Notes: generated by a model from the sequence alone, not told the origin. Positions 39,697 to 46,931 are shown, counted from the stretch's first letter. The stretch: DNA of 49,240 nucleotides from Verrucomicrobiota bacterium (GCA_003218975.1 QHPD01000114.1:1-49240); one strand, 5' to 3'. Numbers and translations are program-made.

Positions 39697-39872
39697 CTGT
39701 CATTTCGAGCAAGGCTGAGACGAAGTCGAGAAGGAAGCAGCTTGGGAAGCTGCGACATAGACGGGAAGGCCGAAGGCTGAGCGAACGGGAAGTGAGCGAA
39801 TCAAATCTCTTAACGTATAATCGGATCAGAAAAACAATAAGAGATGCCCTTAGACTTCGCTCGACACGACAG
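39697..39872. repeat. CTGTCATTTCGAGC palindromic repeat
   Basis: A 176-bp element with inverted ends CTGTCATTTCGAGC and GCTCGACACGACAG and an inner TAAGAGA/TCTCTTA-type pairing. It lies between dinG and the imuB C-terminal half, 13 bp from a LexA box. Confidence 0.7.
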
Positions 39873-39885
39873 AAGTAGACAAAAA

Positions 39886-39899
39886 TGTTCACTTGAACA
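39886..39899 (+). promoter_or_regulatory. LexA box before the imuB C-terminal half
   Basis: TGTTCACTTGAACA is a perfect TGTTC-N4-GAACA site, and the palindrome extends to 16 bp. It sits 28 nt before the ATG at 39928, exactly the imuA spacing. This places the orphan half of imuB under probable SOS control. Confidence 0.9.
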
Positions 39900-39927
39900 T
39901 ATTGATCGTTCGCCTTAATTTGAGCGC

Positions 39928-40908
39928 ATGAAGCGCTCTTCGTTATCGAATTCCCCAGCAGATCGACAACCTGAGATCCACCAAATCCTGGCGATCCTCC
40001 ACAAGTGGGGGATTCATACCCTTGGGCAGCTTGCGGCGCTGGATAAGGAGCAGCTTGGCGCACGCCTTGGCCCCGAAGCCATCCGAATGTGGGAGCGCGC
40101 GAACGGGCAATCCAATCGAGTGCTCAAACTGGTTCGACCGCCGGAGTCATTCGAGGAGAGTTTCGAATTTGAAAATGAAATTGAAACGGCCGAGCCGCTC
40201 CTGTTCATGCTCCGCCGCTTTTTGGAGCAGCTCGCAGTGCGGTTGAGCGCGATTTATCTCGTCGCAAAAGAACTGACGCTACGAATCACTTTTGCAGGCA
40301 AACACAATTACGAGCGGGTTTTCAAAATTCCGCAGCCGACCAATGATGTCGATCTTCTCTTCCGCATGCTGCACACGCATCTGGAGAATTTTAAATCGGA
40401 GCATCCGATCATTGCTGTCGCGCTTAGTGCGCAGCCAATTAAACCCGCCAGGGAACAATTCGGATTATTTGAAACCACATTACGCAATCCCAATCAGCTT
40501 TATGAATCGCTGGCGCGATTGACCGCATTCCTCGGCGCTGATCGAGTCGGCACGCCGGTTTTGGAAGAGACCCATCGACCGGATGCATTTCGAATGGAAC
40601 CGTTCACGTGGCATGGGCTTCCAGCCCATCCTATCGACAAGATGTCGATGCCACGGCCTGCGCTACGAAGATTTCGGCCCGCCGCACCTGCATCAGTCTT
40701 GTTGGATGAAGACACGCCTGCGCACGTTCGCGGCGTAGATTCCTGCGGCAAAGTCGTTAGGCAACACGGCCCCTATTTGTCTTCTGGAAATTGGTGGGAC
40801 GAAAAATGGTGGACGCGCGCCGAATGGGATCTGCAACTGGAGGACGAGAGTTTGATTCGGTGCCACGAGAGCGAAGGAACCTGGAACATTGATGGAATCT
40901 ATGACTGA
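39928..40908 (+). CDS. imuB: ImuB C-terminal half (separate gene)
   Basis: 326 residues homologous to ImuB from just after the point where the 33432-33953 half stops. A helix-hairpin-helix segment (LHKWGIHTLGQLAALDKEQLGARLG) comes first, then a Y-family little-finger-like domain (about 55-215), the FGLFE motif that resembles a beta-clamp or ImuB-type interaction site, and the GNWWDEKWW...EWDLQL C-terminal domain. The first ten residues (MKRSSLSNSP) are not family sequence and look newly acquired. A 47-bp palindrome at 40608-40654 adds about 16 residues in frame. dnaE2 follows on the same strand. Confidence 0.88.
   Translation: MKRSSLSNSPADRQPEIHQILAILHKWGIHTLGQLAALDKEQLGARLGPEAIRMWERANGQSNRVLKLVRPPESFEESFEFENEIETAEPLLFMLRRFLEQLAVRLSAIYLVAKELTLRITFAGKHNYERVFKIPQPTNDVDLLFRMLHTHLENFKSEHPIIAVALSAQPIKPAREQFGLFETTLRNPNQLYESLARLTAFLGADRVGTPVLEETHRPDAFRMEPFTWHGLPAHPIDKMSMPRPALRRFRPAAPASVLLDEDTPAHVRGVDSCGKVVRQHGPYLSSGNWWDEKWWTRAEWDLQLEDESLIRCHESEGTWNIDGIYD
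40608..40654. repeat. cloverleaf-like palindrome inside imuB C-terminal half
   Basis: Outer arms GTGGCAT (40608-40614) and ATGCCAC (40648-40654) enclose two hairpins: ATGGGCT-TCC-AGCCCAT (40613-40629) and CGACA-AGA-TGTCG (40635-40647). It is read in frame as TWHGLPAHPIDKMSMPR, which interrupts the family stretch between DAFRMEPF and ALRRFRPA. Confidence 0.8.
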
Positions 40909-40911
40909 AAT

Positions 40912-41022
40912 TGTCATCTCGAGCGGGGCGAGGGATCTCATAACAAGGCGATCGATCACTCTCAGTCTCCAGCGTGATCAATGCGCCGTAGGGAAGATCT
41001 TTCGCTTGCGCTCAGGATGACA
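40912..41022. repeat. TGTCATCTCGAGC palindromic repeat
   Basis: A 111-bp element with ends TGTCATCTCGAGC and GCTCAGGATGACA. It fills almost the whole gap between the imuB C-terminal half and the dnaE2 start at 41027. Confidence 0.7.
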
Positions 41023-41026
41023 TGCC

Positions 41027-42283
41027 ATGTGTTACATCGAGTTACATGCGTGCAGCGCGTTTAGCTTTTTGCGGGGCGGTTCGTTCCCGGAGCAATTAGC
41101 TGAAGTCGCGGCCGAGTTGGAAATGGCGGCGATGGCTTTGCTCGATCGCAATGGCATTTACGGCGCACAACGATTTTCTGTCGCCGCGCTGGAAAATAAT
41201 GTGCGGCCGATCATCGGCTGCGAGTTATCGATGGAAGACGACAGCATTCTGCCTGTGCTGGTCGAAACCCGGGTCGGCTACAAAAATTTGTGCGAACTCC
41301 TGACCCAGGCGCATTTGCGCAGTGAGAAAGGAAAATGCGCAGCGCGGTGGGATGAACTGCAGCAATTCGCGAAAGGCTTGGTCGTTTTTCTGGGTAGCGC
41401 ATGCGTCTCGCGTGCTGGCGAGGGCGTCCTCGCCATCGCGAACTTTTCTGGACGTGCGAATTCCATGACGAGTGGCGAATCCTCAGAAAGATTGTTTCGG
41501 CGCGACGCCGAAACCAGCACGCGAGACGCATGCGCTCCCCAGATTCGTGCCCAGTTTCTCATCGATGCGTTCGGTCCTGAAAATGTGTTCGTGGAAATCC
41601 AGCGGCATTTCATTCGCGGCGAAGACCGCATCAATCGTGAACTTGTCGATCTTGCGCGTACAAATCGATTGTCGATCCTGGCCACGAACGGTGTACAGTA
41701 CGCGAAGCCGTACGGGCGCGAAGTGCTGGATGTCTTCACCTGCATTCGCGAGCACACTCATCTGGATACTGCCGGAAAGTTGCTCGCGCAAAATGCCGAG
41801 CGCCATTTGAAAAGCGATCGTGAAATGCGCGAACTTTTTCGCGATTTACCAGAAGCGATTGAAAATACGTCGCGACTGGCCGAGCGGCTCACGTTTTCGC
41901 TGGAAAATCTTGGGTACGAATTTCCTGAATATCCGGTGCCGGCCGGTCATACGATGGATTCATTCTTGCGCACTATTGTCTGGTTTGGCGCGCAACAACG
42001 TTATGCTGCGATCAGCATCAAGGTGAAGCACCAGCTCGAAGAAGAACTCGCACTCATTACGAAGCTCGGTTTTGCCGGCTATTTTTTGATTGTCTGGGAC
42101 ATCGTCAATTTCTGTCGCGAACACAACATCATGGTTCAGGGCCGCGGCAGCGCCGCGAACAGTGCGGTTTGTTATTGCCTAGGGATCACGCCGGTTGATC
42201 CGGTGAGCAACCATCTCGTGTTCGAACGTTTTTTAAACGAGAGCCGCAAAGGCTGGCCGGACATCGATCTCGATCTTCCCTGA
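41027..42283 (+). CDS. dnaE2: DnaE2 error-prone polymerase, N-terminal fragment
   Basis: 418 residues covering the PHP domain and the palm start of DnaE2, the C-family translesion polymerase of the ImuA-ImuB cassette. It opens MCYIELHACSAFSFLRGGS with PHP motifs, and a 153-bp palindromic element is read through in frame (about residues 122-172). It continues through AGYFLIVWDIVNF and QGRGSAANSAVCYCLGIT to WPDIDLDLP, where D414 and D416 match the two catalytic Asp of E. coli DnaE (D401, D403). A frameshift then gives a stop at 42281-42283. The rest continues in another frame. Confidence 0.88.
   Translation: MCYIELHACSAFSFLRGGSFPEQLAEVAAELEMAAMALLDRNGIYGAQRFSVAALENNVRPIIGCELSMEDDSILPVLVETRVGYKNLCELLTQAHLRSEKGKCAARWDELQQFAKGLVVFLGSACVSRAGEGVLAIANFSGRANSMTSGESSERLFRRDAETSTRDACAPQIRAQFLIDAFGPENVFVEIQRHFIRGEDRINRELVDLARTNRLSILATNGVQYAKPYGREVLDVFTCIREHTHLDTAGKLLAQNAERHLKSDREMRELFRDLPEAIENTSRLAERLTFSLENLGYEFPEYPVPAGHTMDSFLRTIVWFGAQQRYAAISIKVKHQLEEELALITKLGFAGYFLIVWDIVNFCREHNIMVQGRGSAANSAVCYCLGITPVDPVSNHLVFERFLNESRKGWPDIDLDLP
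41390..41542. repeat. 153-bp palindromic element, copy 1, in frame within dnaE2
   Basis: Terminal inverted repeats of 29 bp with one mismatch (begins CTGGGTAGCGCATGC; the inner 23 bp at 41396-41418 and 41514-41536 match perfectly). Inner hairpins are GGCGAGG-GCGT-CCTCGCC and GTTTCGGCG-CGA-CGCCGAAAC. Length is exactly 51 codons with no stop, so the gene reads through it. Copy 2 at 43639-43791 has the opposite orientation. Confidence 0.92.
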
Positions 42284-44229
42284 ACTTTTCGCCGAGCATT
42301 ATTGATCGGTTCTCGCACCTGTTCGCGAATGGCGATTTCCCACACACCATGGATTTGGAATCTCAGATCGAGCAGGCGGGTTTGCCAAAAAATCATCCGC
42401 GCATGCCGGCGTTCATTCGATTGTATCACGCGATTTATGGATTGCCACGACACCTTGGTCAGCATTCTGGTGGCATGATTATCTGCCAGAACAAACTCAG
42501 TTTGTTTGTCCCGCTGGAAAACGCCTCGATGCCAGGTCGTGTCGTCGCGCAATGGGACAAGGACGATTGCGAAGACCTAGGCATCGTGAAGGTGGACTTG
42601 TTAGGCCTCGGCATGATGTCGGTGATGCAGGACGCGTTTGAGTTATGCCGCGAACGCGGCCGGCCACTCGATCTGGCGCACATCCCGAAAGATGACGAGA
42701 AGACGTTCGAGATTATGCAGCGCGCCGACACGATCGGCATTTTCCAAATCGAGAGTCGCGCCCAAATGGCCACTTTGCCGCGGATGAAACCGAAATGTTT
42801 TTACGATGTCGTGATTGAAGTGGCAATCATTCGGCCGGGACCGATCCAAGGTGACATGGTGCATCCGTATCTGGCGCGTCGCGCTGGACGCGAACCGCCC
42901 ACATATTTTGATCCGCGTCTGGAGCCTGTTTTAAAACGCACGCTCGGTGTCCCGTTGTTCCAGGAGCAAATGCTCAAGATCGCAATGGTAATGGCGGATT
43001 TTTCCGGCGACGAAGCGGAAGAGTTGCGTCGCGCGCTGAGCTTTCATCGTTCTGAAGAACGGATGAACAAGGTCTGTGCAAAATTGCGCATAGCGATGGA
43101 ACGCAAAGGTGTGACCCCGGACAAGATCGACAAAATCGTCCAGTCCATCTCATCGTTTGCGCTTTACGGATTTCCGGAGTCACATGCGATCAGTTTCGCC
43201 ATTCTGGCGTATGGCAGCGCGTATTTAAAAGTGCATCGTGCGCCGGAATTTTATGCGAGCCTGTTGAACAACCAGCCGATGGGTTTTTATACGCCTGCGA
43301 CGATTGTCAAAGATGCGCAGCGGCATGGGCTGAAGATCAAGCCGGTTTGCGTCTTTCAATCCGAATGGCGTTGCACGGTCCTCGATGACAACACGGTGCG
43401 GTTGGGATTTTGCGTGGTGAACAGATTGCGGCAGGAACACGCTGAGGAACTCGTTAGGCAACGACGGGATCGACCATTCGATTCGTTGGATGATTTCAAG
43501 CGTCGTGTCCCGCTTTCAAGAGATGAATTGCGCACAGTAGCGGAATTGGGTGCGCTCAATTGTTTTGCTGAGCATCGCCGTGCGGCGATGTGGGAAGTGG
43601 AGGAGGCGCTGCACGATGACTTGCTCGATCGGACGACTCTGGGTAGCGCATGCATCTCGCGTGTTGGTTTCGGCGTCGCGCCGAAACAATCTTTCGAAGG
43701 ATTCACCACTCGCCATGGATTTCGCGTGTGCAGAAAAGTTCGCGATGGCGAGGGCGCCCTCGCCAGCACGCGGGACGTGTACGCTACCCAGAAACTGCTA
43801 TCGCCGCTTCAGCGAATGACCTTACCCGAACGCGTGCGGGCCGATTACGAGACTATGAACCTGACGACCGGGCCACATCCGATGAAGCTTTTGCGCAGAA
43901 GGTTGCCGAATATTTGGCGGGCAATCGATCTTCCGCACGCGCGACACGGTTCGATCATTCAGATCGCTGGAAATGTCATTTGTCGTCAGCGTCCGGGCAC
44001 GGCGAAGGGATTTGTTTTTATCAGCCTCGAAGACGAAACCGGCGTTTCAAATGCAATTGTCGAGCCAGACTTGTTCGAACGGTTCCGGCTGGTGATCACT
44101 GAAGAAGCCTTTCTGCTCATCGAAGGCGAAGTGCAGAATTCTGACAATGTGGTTTTGATTAAAGCGCGCGAGATCAGACCGGTTGCGCACGAACAACTCG
44201 TCGGAAGCGAGTCACACGATTTTCATTAA
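42283..44229 (+). CDS. dnaE2: DnaE2 error-prone polymerase, C-terminal fragment
   Basis: Homology resumes at 42283 in a different frame (NFSPSIIDRF...), and a possible new ATG is at 42349, which would give 626 residues. It includes LPRHLGQHSGGM, the third catalytic Asp (VKVDLLGLGMM, D83 counted from 42349), the fingers region, the helix-hairpin-helix domain and an OB-fold end (AGNVICRQRPGTAKGFVFISLEDE). The highly conserved DnaE2 segment that normally follows DIDxDF (ITYRxRSAxRxVGKxLG type) is missing, so some tens of residues are deleted. A second 153-bp palindrome is read in frame. Polymerase activity is doubtful. Confidence 0.87.
   Translation, partial: NFSPSIIDRFSHLFANGDFPHTMDLESQIEQAGLPKNHPRMPAFIRLYHAIYGLPRHLGQHSGGMIICQNKLSLFVPLENASMPGRVVAQWDKDDCEDLGIVKVDLLGLGMMSVMQDAFELCRERGRPLDLAHIPKDDEKTFEIMQRADTIGIFQIESRAQMATLPRMKPKCFYDVVIEVAIIRPGPIQGDMVHPYLARRAGREPPTYFDPRLEPVLKRTLGVPLFQEQMLKIAMVMADFSGDEAEELRRALSFHRSEERMNKVCAKLRIAMERKGVTPDKIDKIVQSISSFALYGFPESHAISFAILAYGSAYLKVHRAPEFYASLLNNQPMGFYTPATIVKDAQRHGLKIKPVCVFQSEWRCTVLDDNTVRLGFCVVNRLRQEHAEELVRQRRDRPFDSLDDFKRRVPLSRDELRTVAELGALNCFAEHRRAAMWEVEEALHDDLLDRTTLGSACISRVGFGVAPKQSFEGFTTRHGFRVCRKVRDGEGALASTRDVYATQKLLSPLQRMTLPERVRADYETMNLTTGPHPMKLLRRRLPNIWRAIDLPHARHGSIIQIAGNVICRQRPGTAKGFVFISLEDETGVSNAIVEPDLFERFRLVITEEAFLLIEGEVQNSDNVVLIKAREIRPVAHEQLVGSESHDFH
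43639..43791. repeat. 153-bp palindromic element, copy 2, in frame within dnaE2
   Basis: Same length as copy 1 and closely similar to its reverse complement, so inserted the other way round. Ends are CTGGGTAGCG and CGCTACCCAG. The terminal repeats have several mismatches. It is read as 51 codons without a stop (GSACISRVGFGVAPKQ...), between the HhH region and the linker to LPERVRADYETMNL. Confidence 0.9.
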
Positions 44230-44231
44230 TG

Positions 44232-44289
44232 CGTTGAAGCGTTAAAGCGGTGTCGAAACGCGTCACTCCCCCGCGCCAACGCTTCAACG
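44232..44289. terminator. 12-bp inverted repeat between convergent genes
   Basis: CGTTGAAGCGTT (44232-44243) and AACGCTTCAACG (44278-44289) are perfect inverted copies with a 34-bp spacer. It fills the 65-bp gap between the convergent stops of dnaE2 and gnd. It could act as a bidirectional terminator or be another dispersed palindrome. Confidence 0.6.
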
Positions 44290-44294
44290 ATTCC

Positions 44295-45779
44295 TCACTC
44301 GCCCGCGTGATGGGGCTCGGGTGTTTTCGGTTCGGTCGGTTTTTCGGTGGGTTTTTGCTCCGACTCGATCCACTCGGTGTGGAAAACGCCTGGTTTATCG
44401 ATGCGCTCGTAAGTGTGCGCGCCGAAGAAATCGCGCTGTGCTTGCAAGAGATTCGCTGGCAAACGCGCCTGACGATAGCTATCGAAATAGGCGAGCGAGG
44501 CGAAAAACGCGGGGACAGCTACGCCGTGTTTAATGGCTGTCGATACCGCAACGCGCCAGTTGCGCTGCGCTTTCTTAATAATCTTCGTGAAATAGCGATC
44601 GAGCAGAAGGTTTTGTAGCGCAGCGTCGCGCTGGTACGCCTCGACGATCCGGTTCAAGAATTTCGCGCGAATGATGCAACCACCCCGCCAGATGGTAGCG
44701 ATGTCGCTGAGGTTGAGGTTCCACTTGTATTCACCGCTTGCTGCTCGAAGCAGTTCCATTCCCTGCGCGTAAGAGACGATTTTAGACGCGTAAAGCGCGT
44801 CGCGCACTGCATCCACGAGACGGTTACGATTGCCTTTGAATTTTCGTGCTCTCGGCTGCGGCAGAATTTTCGACGCAGCCATGCGCTCTTCTTTCCGTGA
44901 CGACACAACGCGCGCTTCAACGGCGGCGTTAATTGTCGAAATTACGACAGATTGCCTGATGGCGGATTGAAGCGTCCAGATGCCCGTTCCTTTTTGTCCG
45001 GCCTTGTCGAGGATCATATCAATCAGCGGCTTGCCAGTCTCAGGATCGATTTTGCGAAAAATTAGCGAGGTGATGTCGATTAGGTAACTGTCGAGCTCGC
45101 CCTCGTTCCATTCGGCGAAAATCTCGGCTAATTGCGAGGCGTCCATCTCTAAGACGTTCTTGAGGATGGCGTAGGCTTCGCAGATCAATTGAATGTCTCC
45201 GTACTCGATTCCGTTATGTACCATTTTGACGTAATGACCGGCGCCATCGGGGCCCATATAACGACAGCATGGCTCGCCATCCACTTGCGCGGCGATCTTG
45301 CGGAAAATAGGAGCGATGATTTCCCATGACTCGCGTGAACCGCCAGGCATGAGCGAAGGGCCTTTGAGCGCACCTTCTTCGCCTCCCGAAACACCCATGC
45401 CGACAAAATGAATTCCTTTGCCTTCCAATTCTTCACCCCGACGTTGCGTATCGGTGAAAAGGGAATTTCCCCCGTCGATGATGACATCGCCTTTTTCGAG
45501 CAGCGGCGCGAGCTGATTGATAACGGCGTCCACAGGCGCGCCCGCTTTCACCATCATCATCGCTATCCGAGGTTTTTTGAGCGCAGCGACGAATTTCTCC
45601 ATCGTGCGCGTTGGCTGAATGTTTTTTCCTTGGGCGCGTCCGGCAGCGAATTTCTCGGTGACTTCGGTCGTGCGGTTGAACACGGCGACAGAAAAGCCCT
45701 TCGATTCCATGTTGAGGGCGAGGTTTTCGCCCATGACACCTAGACCGATCAGCCCAATATCACATTGATTCGGAATCAC
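44295..45779 (-). CDS. gnd: 6-phosphogluconate dehydrogenase, decarboxylating
   Basis: A 494-residue cytoplasmic enzyme of the oxidative pentose phosphate pathway giving ribulose 5-phosphate, CO2 and NADPH. The N-terminal Rossmann motif is GLIGLGVMGENLA, followed by VSGGEEGALKGPSLMPGG and the catalytic Lys/Asn segment HYVKMVHNGIEYGDIQLI. The C-terminus ends in a Pro/Glu-rich tail. GTG start at 45779. Confidence 0.95.
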   Translation of the reverse strand: MIPNQCDIGLIGLGVMGENLALNMESKGFSVAVFNRTTEVTEKFAAGRAQGKNIQPTRTMEKFVAALKKPRIAMMMVKAGAPVDAVINQLAPLLEKGDVIIDGGNSLFTDTQRRGEELEGKGIHFVGMGVSGGEEGALKGPSLMPGGSRESWEIIAPIFRKIAAQVDGEPCCRYMGPDGAGHYVKMVHNGIEYGDIQLICEAYAILKNVLEMDASQLAEIFAEWNEGELDSYLIDITSLIFRKIDPETGKPLIDMILDKAGQKGTGIWTLQSAIRQSVVISTINAAVEARVVSSRKEERMAASKILPQPRARKFKGNRNRLVDAVRDALYASKIVSYAQGMELLRAASGEYKWNLNLSDIATIWRGGCIIRAKFLNRIVEAYQRDAALQNLLLDRYFTKIIKKAQRNWRVAVSTAIKHGVAVPAFFASLAYFDSYRQARLPANLLQAQRDFFGAHTYERIDKPGVFHTEWIESEQKPTEKPTEPKTPEPHHAGE

Positions 45780-45843
45780 TTTAGTATCTTCTTTCCTGAT
45801 GCGTTAGAGTGGGAGAAACCACTGTAGCGAGGAGATGGAGAGC

Positions 45844-46356
45844 ATGGCAAATTTTGTTTGTGAGGTTTTGCTGACCGAAGCGCCCTTGGAGGGGGGAGCG
45901 CAAGAATGTGACGCAACTTTGAAAGTTGCCTCCTGCAAGTTACAAACTTGCGCCACCTCAGATGTCGATCTCGCTGCCGGAGCGGTCGTCGATTTTTGGG
46001 GCGTGGTTCGGAGACTTGAAGATGGACATGTGATCGATGGAATCGATTATGAAGCGCATCGGGAAATGGCCGAGCACCAGTTGAAGGGGGTTGCGGAGCA
46101 GGCTGCAGAGAAATTTGGGCTTACGCTTGTTATCATCCATCACCGGATCGGATTTATCGCTGTTGGGGAGCCATCACTTTTTATGCGAGTGGCCAGTTCG
46201 CATCGGGACGAAGCGTTTCAGGCCAGTCAATGGATCGTGGATGAGTTAAAGAAGAAAGTGCCGATTTGGAAGCGGCCCGCCTTCGCCAACCCGCCTTCGC
46301 GCAAGGCTACGGCGAGTCGGGAGGGCAACCCGCTAACGAGCATGACGATAAAATGA
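45844..46356 (+). CDS. moaE: molybdopterin synthase catalytic subunit MoaE, with repeat-derived inserts
   Basis: A 170-residue protein that transfers sulfur from MoaD to precursor Z in molybdopterin synthesis. The family core is clear: GAVVDFWGVVRRLEDG, IDYEAHREMAEHQL, the HRIGFIAVGE segment, SSHRDEAFQASQWIVDELKKKVPIWKR with the catalytic Lys. The start at 45844 (MANFVCEVLL) fits the family. Between the first strand and the core, a palindrome (45907-45956) adds about 17 residues (ECDATLKVASCKLQTCATS). After VPIWKR a repeat-derived tail (PAFANPPSRKATASREG) runs to the stop, which overlaps the pgsA ATG. No moaD is adjacent. Confidence 0.88.
   Translation: MANFVCEVLLTEAPLEGGAQECDATLKVASCKLQTCATSDVDLAAGAVVDFWGVVRRLEDGHVIDGIDYEAHREMAEHQLKGVAEQAAEKFGLTLVIIHHRIGFIAVGEPSLFMRVASSHRDEAFQASQWIVDELKKKVPIWKRPAFANPPSRKATASREGNPLTSMTIK
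45907..45956. repeat. TGTGACGCAA palindrome inside moaE
   Basis: Ends TGTGACGCAA (45907-45916) and TTGCGCCAC (45948-45956), with an inner CAACTTTGAAAGTTG palindrome. The same ends occur at 1503-1591. It is translated in frame. Confidence 0.75.
46276..46326. repeat. REP-like sequence forming the moaE 3' end
   Basis: CCCGCCTTCGCCAACCCG followed by GCCTTCGCGCAAGGC, a short hairpin, and GGCGAGTCGGGAGGGC. It encodes the Pro/Ser/Arg-rich tail that replaces or extends the normal MoaE C-terminus. Confidence 0.5.
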
Positions 46357-46931
46357 ATTGGGCGAACCGAATTACTTTGAGCCGGCTGCTGTTGACGGTG
46401 CTTTTTGTGGTGGCGCTCAATTGCTCCTGGCAGTATGCACGCACTGCTGCGCTAGTGATTTTTTTGGTTGCCGGTCTTACAGATTTTATCGATGGCGAGA
46501 TTGCGCGGCGCTACGGAGTCATCACCAATTTTGGCAAATTGATGGACCCCCTCGTGGACAAGATCATGATGGCAGCAGCCTTTATTTCGTTGGTTCCTCT
46601 TAAGGCTGTGCCGGCGTGGGCGGCTACGACAGTAGTAGCGCGAGATTTTCTTGTCACTGGTTTGCGCATGATGGCCAGTGCCAAAGGCCGGATTCTTCCA
46701 GCCGAACGGCTCGGGAAACAAAAGACATCGTGGCAAATCATCACTATTATTTTCTTTCTTGCCCTCCTTTCGATGGTGGAACTGCGATACGCGAATGAAA
46801 CATCAACATGGTGGCTGCGTGCATGGCGTGAAGCCGGTCCCGTCCTGGTGTGGATTACCGTAGCGCTGACGATTTATTCCGCTGTGGGCTTCACCTGGCG
46901 CAACCGCGAGCTGATTGCGCCAGATCAATAG
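46353..46931 (+). CDS. pgsA: CDP-diacylglycerol-glycerol-3-phosphate 3-phosphatidyltransferase
   Basis: A 192-residue multi-span inner-membrane enzyme making phosphatidylglycerophosphate for phosphatidylglycerol and cardiolipin. The start at 46353 (MNWANRITLSRLL) is typical and overlaps the moaE stop. The CDP-alcohol phosphotransferase motif is complete: D-G-x2-A-R-x8-G-x3-D-x3-D in DFIDGEIARRYGVITNFGKL followed by MDPLVDK. Its stop codon (46929-46931) overlaps the end of a tRNA fragment on the other strand. Confidence 0.95.
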   Translation: MNWANRITLSRLLLTVLFVVALNCSWQYARTAALVIFLVAGLTDFIDGEIARRYGVITNFGKLMDPLVDKIMMAAAFISLVPLKAVPAWAATTVVARDFLVTGLRMMASAKGRILPAERLGKQKTSWQIITIIFFLALLSMVELRYANETSTWWLRAWREAGPVLVWITVALTIYSAVGFTWRNRELIAPDQ

